NCBI RefSeq assembly: GCF_001435315.1
Contig: NZ_AZGK01000018.1
Coordinates: 1-38,417, forward strand
DNA: 38,417 nt
Direction of reading: 5' to 3'
DNA from: Lentilactobacillus parabuchneri DSM 5707 = NBRC 107865
GTDB taxonomy: Bacteria; Bacillota; Bacilli; Lactobacillales; Lactobacillaceae
Both the position numbers and the translations under genes were made by a program. Numbering within the stretch: the first letter of the stretch is position 1; each line of letters begins with the position of its first letter. This document shows positions 23,830-33,900 of the stretch, piece after piece. The notes under the pieces were generated by a model. That model did no database searches, had not been told where the DNA came from, and saw only the letters and a program-made list of their open reading frames with translations.

Positions 23830-25338
23830 TTGGATTACACACTTTTCTTTGAGAAAAACGACCAGCTGTCATACATGCTTTTGCAACGATTCTACGCCAA
23901 ACGAGACCGCCTCGTGACGATCTCTTCGGTCCTGGATCAACTGCCCATCTCTGAATATAAGTTGTCGCAGCTGTTAACGTCCATTAACCGTGACTTGGAC
24001 AAAATTCAGTATTCAAATCATTCACAAATCACCACACCCGAAAAAAATGTTTTAAAGGGCGAAAACATCACCAAAACCGTCCTGAACGAAATTCGACTGG
24101 TCTACCTCAAACGGTCGGTCTTGTTTGCGCTGTTTCAATACAACTTTTTGCAATCCAAAATGGTCTCAAAAGCCACCTTCATGAAGAAACACTTTATCAG
24201 TAAGACGAAGTTCTACTCAACAGAAGTTCAACTCCGAAGCATTCTCAACGATTCGGATTTCTACAACTCACCGAACATCGTCAATAATTACGAATACGTT
24301 TTGAGGTTACATATTTTCGAATTCTTCTATACTGCCTTTAACGGCATTGACAGTCCGTTTGAGGACCTCAACGTAAAAATCAACAATCTCATCATCCGAA
24401 TTCAGGCCCAGTTTTCATTTCTCATCAAGCCGGTTCAAAAAAGTAAGCTGGAAATCTTTCTCAAGGTCTGGATTCTGCGTATGCAAAACGGCCACTATAT
24501 CAACGACCGGATCATCCCGCCGGCCCACGTGACCCCGGCCGTTCGTGAAAAGCTCACCAGTATTCAAAAGTTCATCGAAGATCAATTCAACTGCAAGCTC
24601 AGGGGCGAAGAAAATAACTACCTGTATACGTTTTTGCTGACTCAAGAATACGTCGACGGCCTCCAAGACGTCCTTACCAAGGATGATTACCCCTTGGCCT
24701 ACGATTTGTCCGACCAACTGATCAACGCTTTAAAAACAGAGGGCGGCCTAAGTGACCCCGATAGTTTTGACACCACGCAACTGTACAAAAACTTATCCCG
24801 GATTCACCTGCAGTTCATCACGCTGTATATCGAACCGACCACCTTCATTTCTTTGGACCAAATCAACTTCTTCAAGCAAACGTACCCGATTTTCCACGCG
24901 ATTATTAATCACTTCATTCTCCAAGTCAAAGACAAGAATATGATGCACCTCAATAAGCGGGAGTCCGCCAATCTGTACTTTGACTACATGTTTGCCTTTA
25001 TTAATACGATTCCAAGGGAAATGGTTCTTGATAAGGTGCACATCTGCGTCGATTTTTCTCAGGGAAGTCTCTACAACAATTACATTACCAACACGCTGAA
25101 GGGATTTGCAAACGCCAACATCGTGATTGAGTCGAATCTCACCAGGGCAACCGACATTTATCTGTCAGACTTCTACTCAACGGCGGTCAAAAAAGCCCAA
25201 ATCATTTGGCGTAATCCACCTTCCCCTGACGATTGGGGAGCCCTTGGCGATACCATCATTCACTACAAACAAGAAAAAGTGCAAAATCTAGTTGGTAAAA
25301 TTTCAGCTTTGAACGGGGAGGACCTAAACGATGTCTGA
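23830..25338 (+). CDS. Mga-like transcriptional regulator A
   Basis: This 502-residue protein has the Mga/AtxA-type plan: N-terminal winged helix-turn-helix regions (about residues 10-65 and 95-150), central PRD-like helical domains, and a C-terminal EIIB-like part (about 415-490) with VHICVDFSQGSL. Such regulators control surface and virulence genes in Gram-positive bacteria and may respond to PTS phosphorylation. The start is a TTG, with GGGGGGA six bases upstream. Its last eight bases overlap the start of the exported Ser/Thr-rich protein, so it is the first gene of a coupled three-gene operon. Confidence 0.82.
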   Translation: MDYTLFFEKNDQLSYMLLQRFYAKRDRLVTISSVLDQLPISEYKLSQLLTSINRDLDKIQYSNHSQITTPEKNVLKGENITKTVLNEIRLVYLKRSVLFALFQYNFLQSKMVSKATFMKKHFISKTKFYSTEVQLRSILNDSDFYNSPNIVNNYEYVLRLHIFEFFYTAFNGIDSPFEDLNVKINNLIIRIQAQFSFLIKPVQKSKLEIFLKVWILRMQNGHYINDRIIPPAHVTPAVREKLTSIQKFIEDQFNCKLRGEENNYLYTFLLTQEYVDGLQDVLTKDDYPLAYDLSDQLINALKTEGGLSDPDSFDTTQLYKNLSRIHLQFITLYIEPTTFISLDQINFFKQTYPIFHAIINHFILQVKDKNMMHLNKRESANLYFDYMFAFINTIPREMVLDKVHICVDFSQGSLYNNYITNTLKGFANANIVIESNLTRATDIYLSDFYSTAVKKAQIIWRNPPSPDDWGALGDTIIHYKQEKVQNLVGKISALNGEDLNDV

Positions 25339-27085
25339 ACATCAATTGTTATCATACAAGCAAGTCATTGGACTCGGCATGATCCCAATCATGTGGGGCT
25401 TTTTGTCGGCCGCTCCAGTCAATGTTAAGGCTGACGATTTTACAAGCGCCCCCACTCAAAATTCCGGCCAACCGTCGACCGCTCAAAGCGACCAGCAATC
25501 AACAACGGACACCACAACTACCGACCAATCGGCTGTACCACAAGCTGAGACAGCTGATTCAACTGCATCCCCGAAACAACCGGTTGCTTCAACCGAGGCT
25601 TCCGACGCTTCCACAACTGATGCCGATCAGGCCGCCGCAGCCAATAACGCTGATCCGCAAACGCCATCAGATAACGCAACGTCAAGTGATGCTTCAAATG
25701 AACCTGCGCAACCGGATAAATCCGCCTCCAGCGCGGATTCAGACACGTCTTCAGCGGACGCAACAACCGACCAGGCGGGCACCGACACGACCGAAACGGA
25801 GACGACAGACTCACCAACCACAAGCAACGGAATTACCAACCCGAATAAAAGTGCCGATAAAACGGCAGCGACCAAGGATCAGGCAGCTCAGCTCAACGCG
25901 TTGGTCAAGCAATACTTGGCAACTTATAACCGTCTGCACAACACAACTTATCAGCTGTCCGACACGACTATTTTAGCGAACACCATCGAAAATAATTTGA
26001 CCGATACGCAAAGCCAAGTGGCTGACCAACAGACAATTTACAACAATCTCAATACGCTGCTGGACAAAATGATCGCCGACAACCGATTGTACCTTCTGCA
26101 AAATTTCCACGGCGTCGATATTGCCTTTAACCTGGTCACAAACGGCACCATATACACTAACGTTGCCAAAAGCCTGGTTATCCCGATTTATATTCAAACC
26201 ACTGATTCCAACGGCAACCAAATTGGCGAGTTGATCCCAGTGACAGATGCCAACGGAAATAGCCTTCAATACGGCGATAGTTGGTCCACACTGGCGCCGA
26301 CACTTGCTGACTACCAATTGACCAGCAATGCGGCAGCAGCCAGCAGCGGGTCTTGGAACGCCGGATTTGACTATGGACAACTCAACGCCAAGGGTGAGTT
26401 GATCATCAAATACGTTTATACGAAAATACCGGTCACACCGATTATTCCAATAACGCCAATTGCCCCCGTTGAACCTGATGTTCCGCAACCTACGCCGACT
26501 CAGCCGCCCGTTTTGACGCAGCAAATCACCAGCCAGCCGACGACGCTTTCACCGAATATCGTCTTCGAAAATCCAACCCCTGTCTCAGAACCAGTCACTA
26601 TCACAAGGCCGGCCTTTAAACCAAATCACAACGATTACACCAACCTGCCCAACCGGCAGCCGAAGCAACCGCCCGACACCCGAGAGGCGATCGCGCTTCG
26701 TGATCTGGTCCAAACAAATCCGTTTACCCTGGTCGCTCAATACACCATCCCGGTTGTCCGCACGGCATCGAGAGTCGCCAACCCCGTGGCCAGCCAGGAA
26801 ACAGCCAAAGCCCAACCGGAATCGCAAGTCGCTAGTGTCCCCTATATCCAACCCAGATTGGACGCCACCGAGCAACCACTGATTGTCCGAAATGCTGCTT
26901 TGGATTTGGCCGCTTCGACTGTGCAAGCTCAAAACAAGCTGACCAATCCCATTATCAAGCCGCATCAGCCCGCAAGAGAATTTCCCGGTGGCCTTCCCGG
27001 CCATACCCAGCTGGGGGTCTTCTTCTCGATTCTAAGCGGCAAGGTCAACTTTGGCACCACTACTGATGAGGAAAATAAGCTATAA
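25331..27085 (+). CDS. Exported Ser/Thr-rich protein with MucBP-like domain
   Basis: This 584-residue protein has a signal peptide (about 1-35, ending VKADD) with SYKQVIGLG, loosely like the KxYKxGKxW type. Next come about 125 residues made almost wholly of Ser, Thr, Ala, Asp, Gln and Pro (about 36-160), a helical part (about 165-255), a MucBP-like domain (about 270-365, ending LIIKYVYTKIP) and a Pro/Thr-rich tail. There is no true LPXTG anchor; the end is LPGHTQLGVFFSILSGK plus an acidic tail. The Ser/Thr stretch is a plausible O-glycosylation target for the next gene's enzyme. Confidence 0.8.
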   Translation: MSEHQLLSYKQVIGLGMIPIMWGFLSAAPVNVKADDFTSAPTQNSGQPSTAQSDQQSTTDTTTTDQSAVPQAETADSTASPKQPVASTEASDASTTDADQAAAANNADPQTPSDNATSSDASNEPAQPDKSASSADSDTSSADATTDQAGTDTTETETTDSPTTSNGITNPNKSADKTAATKDQAAQLNALVKQYLATYNRLHNTTYQLSDTTILANTIENNLTDTQSQVADQQTIYNNLNTLLDKMIADNRLYLLQNFHGVDIAFNLVTNGTIYTNVAKSLVIPIYIQTTDSNGNQIGELIPVTDANGNSLQYGDSWSTLAPTLADYQLTSNAAAASSGSWNAGFDYGQLNAKGELIIKYVYTKIPVTPIIPITPIAPVEPDVPQPTPTQPPVLTQQITSQPTTLSPNIVFENPTPVSEPVTITRPAFKPNHNDYTNLPNRQPKQPPDTREAIALRDLVQTNPFTLVAQYTIPVVRTASRVANPVASQETAKAQPESQVASVPYIQPRLDATEQPLIVRNAALDLAASTVQAQNKLTNPIIKPHQPAREFPGGLPGHTQLGVFFSILSGKVNFGTTTDEENKL

Positions 27086-27097
27086 CGCGTTTGGAGT

Positions 27098-28582
27098 GTG
27101 ATGACCGTGCACTACTTTATAACTTCCCAAATTGACACCTACACCTCAGCTATTGAAATCGCAGAAATTCAACGCCTCAAATTATTTGACGACCTTGACC
27201 AACCGGCAGCGATTGTGACCCGCAACTATGTCCGTGATGCCGCACAAGTTTGGAACCAGCTGGGAATTTCCGGTCGGGTCATCAATCTGTTTCAGTATTT
27301 TCAGGGAAGCCCGGATGGCCCCATGCCGACAACCCAGGCCGTTTTGAAGCAGGCCACCGACGTGCCGATTGAAAATAACGTTGGCGTGGTTGATGGCAAA
27401 ACGCGCGTCAAGGTCTCAACGTACGGAGACGAGCTATACTACATTGACTATTTAGATAAATGGGGCTTCACCGACCGCCGGGACTTTTACGATCAAAACC
27501 GGCTGGCTTATTCAGAATACTTTGATGATAGCAGTCGGCTTAACTCGCGGATTTATTACACTCAAAGTGGCGAACCGGTTTTGACCTTTCGCTATCACGG
27601 TGGCCCCGACAACCAGGCAATCTTGAGCTTGATTATGCTCTATCATCAGCATCAACACCTGCAATTCGATGACATGGACCAGCTGATGGCCTACTTTCTG
27701 GATTGTCTGGCCCAAGCCGATCCCGACCCCCGGTTTTACAGTGATCGAGAAGACGTCGCGGTCGTGCCGTTTCAGCTGATGAAACAGCCTGCCAAACGCT
27801 ACATCATTTTGCATTCGACCTTCACCACCAACGCCAAGCGTGACGGAGAGTTTTATCCCTACGTTAAAAAAATCGCGCACATGACCGACAAGCTGACTGG
27901 GATTATCTCGTCAACGACAGCGGAGGCTGAAGACGTCCATGCCCGCATCCCCGGCACCCAAAGCTACACGGTCCCGGTCAGTTACATTCCAAATCGTCAA
28001 TTCGCCAAAGCCTTCAGCACCGCTAACCGGACCCCAGGTCAAATCATCGCCGTTGCCCGGGTGACCAAGCTCAAACAGCTTGACCACATCATCAACATTG
28101 CGATCATGCTGCACCAAAAGCTGCCGGAAGTCGACTTGAAAATTTACGGTTACGAGGATTCCACAAGTGATGCCAAAACCGTTAACCATCTTCATCAGAT
28201 GATTAAAGACCAGCAGGCAGACGACTATATCCACTTCTGCGGCTACGTTCAAGACCTCACGGAGGTATACGAGGACGCCGACGTTCTTGCGCTGACCAGC
28301 CAATTTGAAGGCTTCTCAATGGCGATTCTGGAAGCCCTCAGCCACGGCTGTCCAGTTGTCAGCTACGATATCAACTACGGCCCTGGTGAAATGGTCGAAA
28401 GCGGCGTCAATGGTGAACTGGTGGCGGCAGATGACATCAGAAGCATGTATGAAAAGCTCTTGGCGCTACTGACCAATGAAGATCTGCTGAAAACGTACAG
28501 CTGGCAGTCCATGATTCCGTTGAATCAATTTTCGGAAGATAGCGTGAAGGCCGATTGGTTAAAAGTCATTGAAGGTGTTTAG
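27098..28582 (+). CDS. GT4 glycosyltransferase, GtfA/TagE-like
   Basis: This 494-residue GT-B enzyme has a GtfA/TagE-like N-terminal half and a GT4 C-terminal half. The latter has the donor-binding EX7E motif in EGFSMAILEALSHGCPVVSY, followed by INYGPGEMV. GtfA-type enzymes add the first sugar to Ser/Thr-rich surface proteins; TagE relatives modify teichoic acid, so the acceptor is inferred from the adjoining exported Ser/Thr-rich protein. The gene begins 12 bases after that protein's stop. No GtfB partner or accessory SecA2/Y2 genes are nearby, unlike classical serine-rich adhesin loci. A terminator follows. Confidence 0.85.
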   Translation: MMTVHYFITSQIDTYTSAIEIAEIQRLKLFDDLDQPAAIVTRNYVRDAAQVWNQLGISGRVINLFQYFQGSPDGPMPTTQAVLKQATDVPIENNVGVVDGKTRVKVSTYGDELYYIDYLDKWGFTDRRDFYDQNRLAYSEYFDDSSRLNSRIYYTQSGEPVLTFRYHGGPDNQAILSLIMLYHQHQHLQFDDMDQLMAYFLDCLAQADPDPRFYSDREDVAVVPFQLMKQPAKRYIILHSTFTTNAKRDGEFYPYVKKIAHMTDKLTGIISSTTAEAEDVHARIPGTQSYTVPVSYIPNRQFAKAFSTANRTPGQIIAVARVTKLKQLDHIINIAIMLHQKLPEVDLKIYGYEDSTSDAKTVNHLHQMIKDQQADDYIHFCGYVQDLTEVYEDADVLALTSQFEGFSMAILEALSHGCPVVSYDINYGPGEMVESGVNGELVAADDIRSMYEKLLALLTNEDLLKTYSWQSMIPLNQFSEDSVKADWLKVIEGV

Positions 28583-28600
28583 CAATTATTTGATAGAAAA

Positions 28601-28646
28601 AGACCTGGCAAGGACGATTCTAAGTCCCCTGCCAGGTCTATTATTT
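28601..28646 (+). terminator. Terminator of the Mga-exported protein-glycosyltransferase operon
   Basis: AGACCTGGCA (28601-28610) pairs with TGCCAGGTCT (28630-28639), with an inner GGAC/GTCC extension, followed by ATTATTTT. Confidence 0.9.
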
Positions 28647-28715
28647 TGCGTTATTTCATTTTCCGTTGGCTGTCTTCAACGAGCAACTGATTTCATTCAT
28701 CCAATACCGTCAACC

Positions 28716-29315
28716 TCACTCAACCAACCGGTCAGCCACAATCCGGCCGTCCTTCACTTCCAAAATGCTTCGAGAACCGTCCCTCAGCAATAGTGAATAG
28801 CCGGATTTCTTAGCAGTCTTGGTCACCGCCTTTGAGGCATCAACAAAGCTCTTTCGGATCGTCTTAAGGGCTTTTTTATTTTGCTTGGGGTGCTTGCGCA
28901 CGATGACCAACGCCTTGTGGTAGCCGGTCTTGGTCACCTGAATCACGTACTGTTTCTTGCTGGCGTCAAAAGTCACATCGCCCAGATTTTTCTTGTAAGT
29001 CGTGCGTAATTCCTTCAAAATTGCCTTCTCTCGGCGCTGCTGAAGCTCTTTAGCCTGTTTTTGCTTTGCCGTTTCCGCAAAATACGAGCTCGACTTCAGA
29101 TCCTTTTGCGACTTGGTAATTCTGGTCTGTTCGGTCGGCTGATTATGCCGGGCATGGACACCATAAGCCACGCTGACAATTAGGCAACCCACCGCAACAA
29201 TCGTCCAAAATGCCGCAAGCCCGGTTGGCCCTTCGTGGGTATAGGCCCAAATCCAAAAGCCGATGCCAACGAGGGTGAGAACGCCAAACAGGCTGGCAAT
29301 GATTGTGATTAGCAT
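28716..29315 (-). CDS. Small membrane protein with cytosolic or external coiled region
   Basis: This 199-residue protein has two N-terminal membrane helices (about 2-25 and 34-54) and then a Lys/Gln/Glu-rich segment (about 60-110) likely to form a coiled coil. A small basic alpha/beta domain with FDASKKQYVIQVTKTGYHKALVIV follows. I do not recognise the family. It stands alone between the convergent glycosyltransferase operon and the second Mga-like gene, so a cell-envelope role is plausible but unproven. Confidence 0.7.
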   Translation of the reverse strand: MLITIIASLFGVLTLVGIGFWIWAYTHEGPTGLAAFWTIVAVGCLIVSVAYGVHARHNQPTEQTRITKSQKDLKSSSYFAETAKQKQAKELQQRREKAILKELRTTYKKNLGDVTFDASKKQYVIQVTKTGYHKALVIVRKHPKQNKKALKTIRKSFVDASKAVTKTAKKSGYSLLLRDGSRSILEVKDGRIVADRLVE

Positions 29316-29390
29316 GACCGATTCCCCCGATCATTGAACACTTGGGTAGCAGCTTTTCTAATTTTCAAATCAAAATCCCCTTACTCTAAG

Positions 29391-30785
29391 TTATTTCATT
29401 GCTGGAACTTTACTTGTCCCAGCTGCCGGCCAGGTAACGCCTTGAAGCCAGCGGCTAATCTTTTGAACCAGTAATCGGATGTTATTTTCAATGCTCAACC
29501 ACGGCAGCCAATAATATTGGTTCTTGGCTGGCGCGTCCGGTTCGGCAATAATTTCAAACTGCGGTGTCGCCACTTCGCTTGAAATTGGTGCCTGAGAAAT
29601 TCGCCAGTCAATTGTCATGAATTGGGTCATCAGGCGTTGCTGGAGAACACCGACTGTATAATCGTCCAGCTTGATTGGGTAGCTGACCGCCACGTGCTTT
29701 TGTGAAATAAACGGTGCCAGATAGCGGTTCAACTCTTGGATGATCAGGTCACCGAACCGACGGAGTTCCGGAATGTCTCGCGTTAACATGCCAATGATTT
29801 TGTGTAGTTCAGGCACGTCAGCCAGATCATCGGGCTCATCCAACTGAATCGCCGGCTGCCTCAACAGGATTGCGAATTGAATGGCTTCCATTAAAAATTC
29901 GTCAAGTTCTTCAAAGTACAACGGTGAACGGTAAACCTGCATTCGCGTGATCACCGTCTTGACCACCAGTTGGATGAGGTAAGGCAAAACCGCCCGTTCC
30001 TTGGGCCGAATCATCTTGGTGGTGTGCGTATCAACGAAGTAGGGACTGTACGTGACCATGTACTGCAGCCAATAGATTTCGGCTAAGTTAAACTTAATGT
30101 TTTCGGATTTTTCAGGAAGGCTGGTGAACCGCATTAATTCGTTGCGTTTTGATTTGGGCAACGTCTGGGATTCCTGGGTCAAATATTTGTACTTTGCCAG
30201 CCGAATTGCGGTCACCTGCAGGTATCGTTCCACCGACTGTGACTTCTTGGCTTTGGTCGGCAATGAATTGTCCAATGCTTCCATGTATTTCGCTTCGTCA
30301 TCGGTTAGTTCCAGATCCAAATTGCCGATTTCGCACAACTGCCAGCCAAAGATGCGGATGACCCGTTCGTCGCCTTGAAGTTCATTGGTACGGATGTTGT
30401 AGGTCAAATGGTGATCCTTGAGCCAGTCGACAAAGGGATGCAGGCGCGTGGAAATCGTCGTACTGCCCACCTGCAGCAATGGCTTGGGCTGTTCACGAAC
30501 CGCTGCCAACAAGCACCGATAGGCAACTGAATGACGCACCAAATACTGTGTCAGCACTTGGTCAATCAAGTCGCACTGCTCGACTAACTGCTTCTTGGAT
30601 ATTTTCTTGCCGGTGATCGCATGATAGTTGGTCATCAAGCGGCGATACACCTGTTGGGTCGAGACGTACGGCCATTTCAACAGCTTGGACAATTCGGTAA
30701 ATTCAACCCGCTGTTGGGCTCGAATTGCTTCCAGCAGCTGTAATTGCCGGCGCTCCGGATTAGTTAGCAGCATATCAATAAACAA
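29391..30785 (-). CDS. Mga-like transcriptional regulator B
   Basis: This 464-residue protein resembles regulator A in plan: an N-terminal helix-turn-helix (RVEFTELSKLLKWPYVSTQQ, about 27-46), a second HTH-like stretch near 85-125, then a long helical region. It is clearly diverged from regulator A, and a typical EIIB-like C-domain is not obvious. The start is a TTG at 30785 with AAAGAAG upstream; an ATG 12 bases later (MLLTNPERR) is also possible. It lies downstream of the 1746-residue adhesin on the same strand, 118 bases away, and may control one or both adhesin genes. Confidence 0.75.
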   Translation of the reverse strand: MFIDMLLTNPERRQLQLLEAIRAQQRVEFTELSKLLKWPYVSTQQVYRRLMTNYHAITGKKISKKQLVEQCDLIDQVLTQYLVRHSVAYRCLLAAVREQPKPLLQVGSTTISTRLHPFVDWLKDHHLTYNIRTNELQGDERVIRIFGWQLCEIGNLDLELTDDEAKYMEALDNSLPTKAKKSQSVERYLQVTAIRLAKYKYLTQESQTLPKSKRNELMRFTSLPEKSENIKFNLAEIYWLQYMVTYSPYFVDTHTTKMIRPKERAVLPYLIQLVVKTVITRMQVYRSPLYFEELDEFLMEAIQFAILLRQPAIQLDEPDDLADVPELHKIIGMLTRDIPELRRFGDLIIQELNRYLAPFISQKHVAVSYPIKLDDYTVGVLQQRLMTQFMTIDWRISQAPISSEVATPQFEIIAEPDAPAKNQYYWLPWLSIENNIRLLVQKISRWLQGVTWPAAGTSKVPAMK

Positions 30786-30822
30786 AGGCGGTTCATCTTC
30801 TTTCTACATCGTGATTATGTAC

Positions 30823-30871
30823 GAGTGGCCGGACGTGTAGCGGTCCAACCACTCAGTTGAGCCATATTATA
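30823..30871 (-). promoter_or_regulatory. Possible promoter and leader hairpin of Mga-like gene B
   Basis: On the minus strand a TATAAT lies at 30866-30871. Just downstream GAGTGG..GGAC pairs with GTCC..CCACTC (30823-30854) without a T-run, so the hairpin would sit in the 5' leader. No good -35 was found. Confidence 0.35.
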
Positions 30872-30903
30872 TTGGTGAAACAGGTGGAAAACGGGTTAAT
30901 GTC

Positions 30904-33900
30904 CTAGGAATGTTTGCGCCGCTTGTAGCCAAACAATCCGAGTAATCCAACCAGCGCAACGCCAATCCATGAAATCGCTGAGGAGTTGGTGTCACCGGTT
31001 TGTGGTAACGTCGTTGCCTTGGAAACTGGCATGTTCTTCAGCGACGATTGATCACGCCCGGTCATCTCGTTACCTTGGGCAACCGGATAACCAGTCCGTG
31101 TCGGTTTGACGCCGTTGGTCGTATAGCCGCCAAATCCGCGCTGGCCATTTTGACCAGCCGTCGTCCGTGGCGTGGAACTGCCGTTTCTGGCAGGTTTTTG
31201 TGAAGATCCTTTATTTGAGCCATTTGTCTTGGAGCCATTGTTCGACTGGCTTCCTTTGTTTGGCTTAGTCGGTTTGTTAGGCTGACTTGGTGTTGGCGTA
31301 TTGCCGCCGTTGCCTGGCGTGGTGTTACCACCAGGGACGGTATTGCCATTTGTATTGTTGGAATTATTGTTATTATTTGAACCACCATTGCCGTTGTTAT
31401 TATTACTTGGTGTGTTCGATCCGCCGCCGGAGTTGCCGCCACCGCTGTTATTGTTGTTACCACCGCCTCCGCCGCCATTTACGGCAACGTAAACGATTGG
31501 CGTATTAAGACTCGCGGTGATAAACGCTGGCAGCTTATATCCAAGCGCCGGATTGCTGGAATCAACCAGCGATAATTTGCCGGTCAGGCCAACCGCATAG
31601 TAGCCACTGACATAAGGCACCACTTGGTTGGTAGGAATTGAGACTTTGGTCGGATCGGTGTGATCAACCGCATAAGCAATTGTCGTCCGTTGACCATTTG
31701 GCGCCACAATATCGTAGCTGCCGACCTTGTTGTAAACGTACTTGACGGTAACGTCGCCATTGGCAATCTTGCCGGAAGCGTTGGCTGGATGAGCCGTCAA
31801 ATAATACCCGTCGATGTACTTGGCAGACGTGGTGTAACTGGCACCGTTGGCCAAGTTGGCACCCGATTCAGGCGTTGCGAGTTGCAAGCCATTTCCGTCA
31901 ACGTATACGGCTGTCCATTTGAAATTAGTCGTGGCATCCGTAATGGTAAACGTCCCTTTTTCGGTCTGAATCGTGTAGTTTGGATTGTCAGTTGTGTTTG
32001 CGGTCACGATAATGTCGTAGGTCCCAGCCGTTTCACCAGCTGTTCGAGTCACCGTATAGACCGGCTTAGAACCGGCCGTCGGCTGACCCGTTACCGTCGC
32101 CGTCAAATCAGGATCCTTTTGACCGACAACCTTGGTTCCATCGTTGGCCTTGATCGTAATGGCCGCCTTGGTCACAATGGCATCGCCGTTGGTAGCAGAA
32201 GCAGCGGCGCCCTTGTTGGCATCGGTAATCTTTTTGAGACCATTCGTGTTCAAGGTTACTTGATAACTACCCGCATTCGCTTGAACCTTGCTCCAATCGA
32301 AATCATCATGGGTAAAGGTTGGCATGACGGTATTGGTACCAGACAGTGTCACTTTTGGTAAGGATGTCGTTGGAAATACCGTTGTGCCGTCGTAAACCTT
32401 TGTGACATTGCCAACCGTAGCCAGGATGGTGTCAGGCGCAACAATCGTGAAGGTCCCTTTTGTCACGTTAATCGAATAGTTAGGATTATCAGCCGCGTTA
32501 AATGTCACGTTGATATCATAGGTTCCCGGCGTTTCACCGGCTGTTCGGGTAACCGAGTACTTCAGATCTGCCCCACTAGTTGGCTTACCACTAATGGTTG
32601 CGGTGAGCTGAGGATCTGCTTGTCCTTGAGTCTTGCCGCTATCGTTCGCGGTAATCTTAACGGCAGCTTTGTCGATCGTGACGGTGCCGGCCGTGACGTC
32701 TCCAGACACTAATGTCGTGTTGCTGTTGGCATCGGTAATCTTCTTAATTCCACTGGCGTTCAACGTAACGTGATAAGTTCCAGCGTCTGCTTTAACGTTG
32801 CTCCAATCAAAATCGGCAGCCGTAAAGGTTGGTGTTGCCAAAACTGATTTGCCGCTCAAAGTAACTTCAGGCAGTTTATTAAATGAAGTTGTCCCATCGT
32901 AATCTTTAGTGATATCACTGACGGTTGCTTTAATTGCAACAACTGTTGGTACTTTGGCTTTGATAATCGCTTGACCTGGTGTGATGTCTGAAACTGCCAA
33001 AGTGGTGTTGGCATTGGCATCAGTGATTTTCTTAATGCCACTGTCATTCAACGTAATTGAGTAAGTCCCCGCGGTAGCTTGGACCTTGCTCCAGTCAAAA
33101 TCAGAAGCACTCAGCGTTGGCACCTTCAACCCTGCTTCACCAGTAAGGGCAACGCTTGGCACGTCAGTAAATGTCGTTGTGCCGTCTTCAGTCTTGGTCA
33201 CATCACCAACGGTTGCTTTAATTGCCACAATAGTTGGGGCCTTAGCTTTGATGATTGCTTGACCTGGTGTGATATCTGAAGTTGCCAAGGTCGTATTGGC
33301 ATTGGCATCAGTGATTTTCTTAATGCCACTGTCATTCAACGTAATTGAGTATGTCCCTGCGGTCGCTTTGACCTTGCTCCAGTCAAAATCAGAGACGGTC
33401 AGATCAGGAACCTTCAAGCCACTCTCGCCACTTAATGTAACCGTCGGAACTGTGGTAAAGGTCGTTGTGCCATCTTCGGTCTTAGTCACATTACCAACAG
33501 TTGCCTTAATCGCAGTGACTGTTGGCACTTTCGCCTTGATAATTGCTTGACCTGGTGTGATATCTGAAGTTGCTAAAGTCGTATTAGCATTGGCACCAGT
33601 AATTTTCTTAATTCCGCTATCATTCAGCGTAATTGAGTAAGTCCCTGCAGCTGCCTGAACTTTGCTCCAATCGAAATCAGAGACGGTCAGATCAGGAACC
33701 TTCAAACCACTTTCGCCACTTAATGTAACTGTCGGAACTGTGGTAAAGGTCGTTGTGCCATCTTCGGTCTTAGTCACATTACCAACAGTTGCCTTAATTG
33801 CAACAATGGTCGGTTCCTTAGCTTTGATAATTGCTTGACCCGGCGTGATGTCTGAAGTTGCTAGAGATGTATTGGCATTGGCGTCAGTAATTTTCTTAAT

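Noticed and set aside
25422-25976. A 184-codon frame with very basic, Gln/Arg/Pro-rich product
   Set aside because: It is a frame-shifted reading of the Ser/Thr-rich tract of the exported protein.
31660-32361. A 233-codon plus-strand open frame
   Set aside because: It is antisense to the adhesin's repeat modules; a biased repeat composition leaves the opposite strand open. No ribosome site or recognisable protein.
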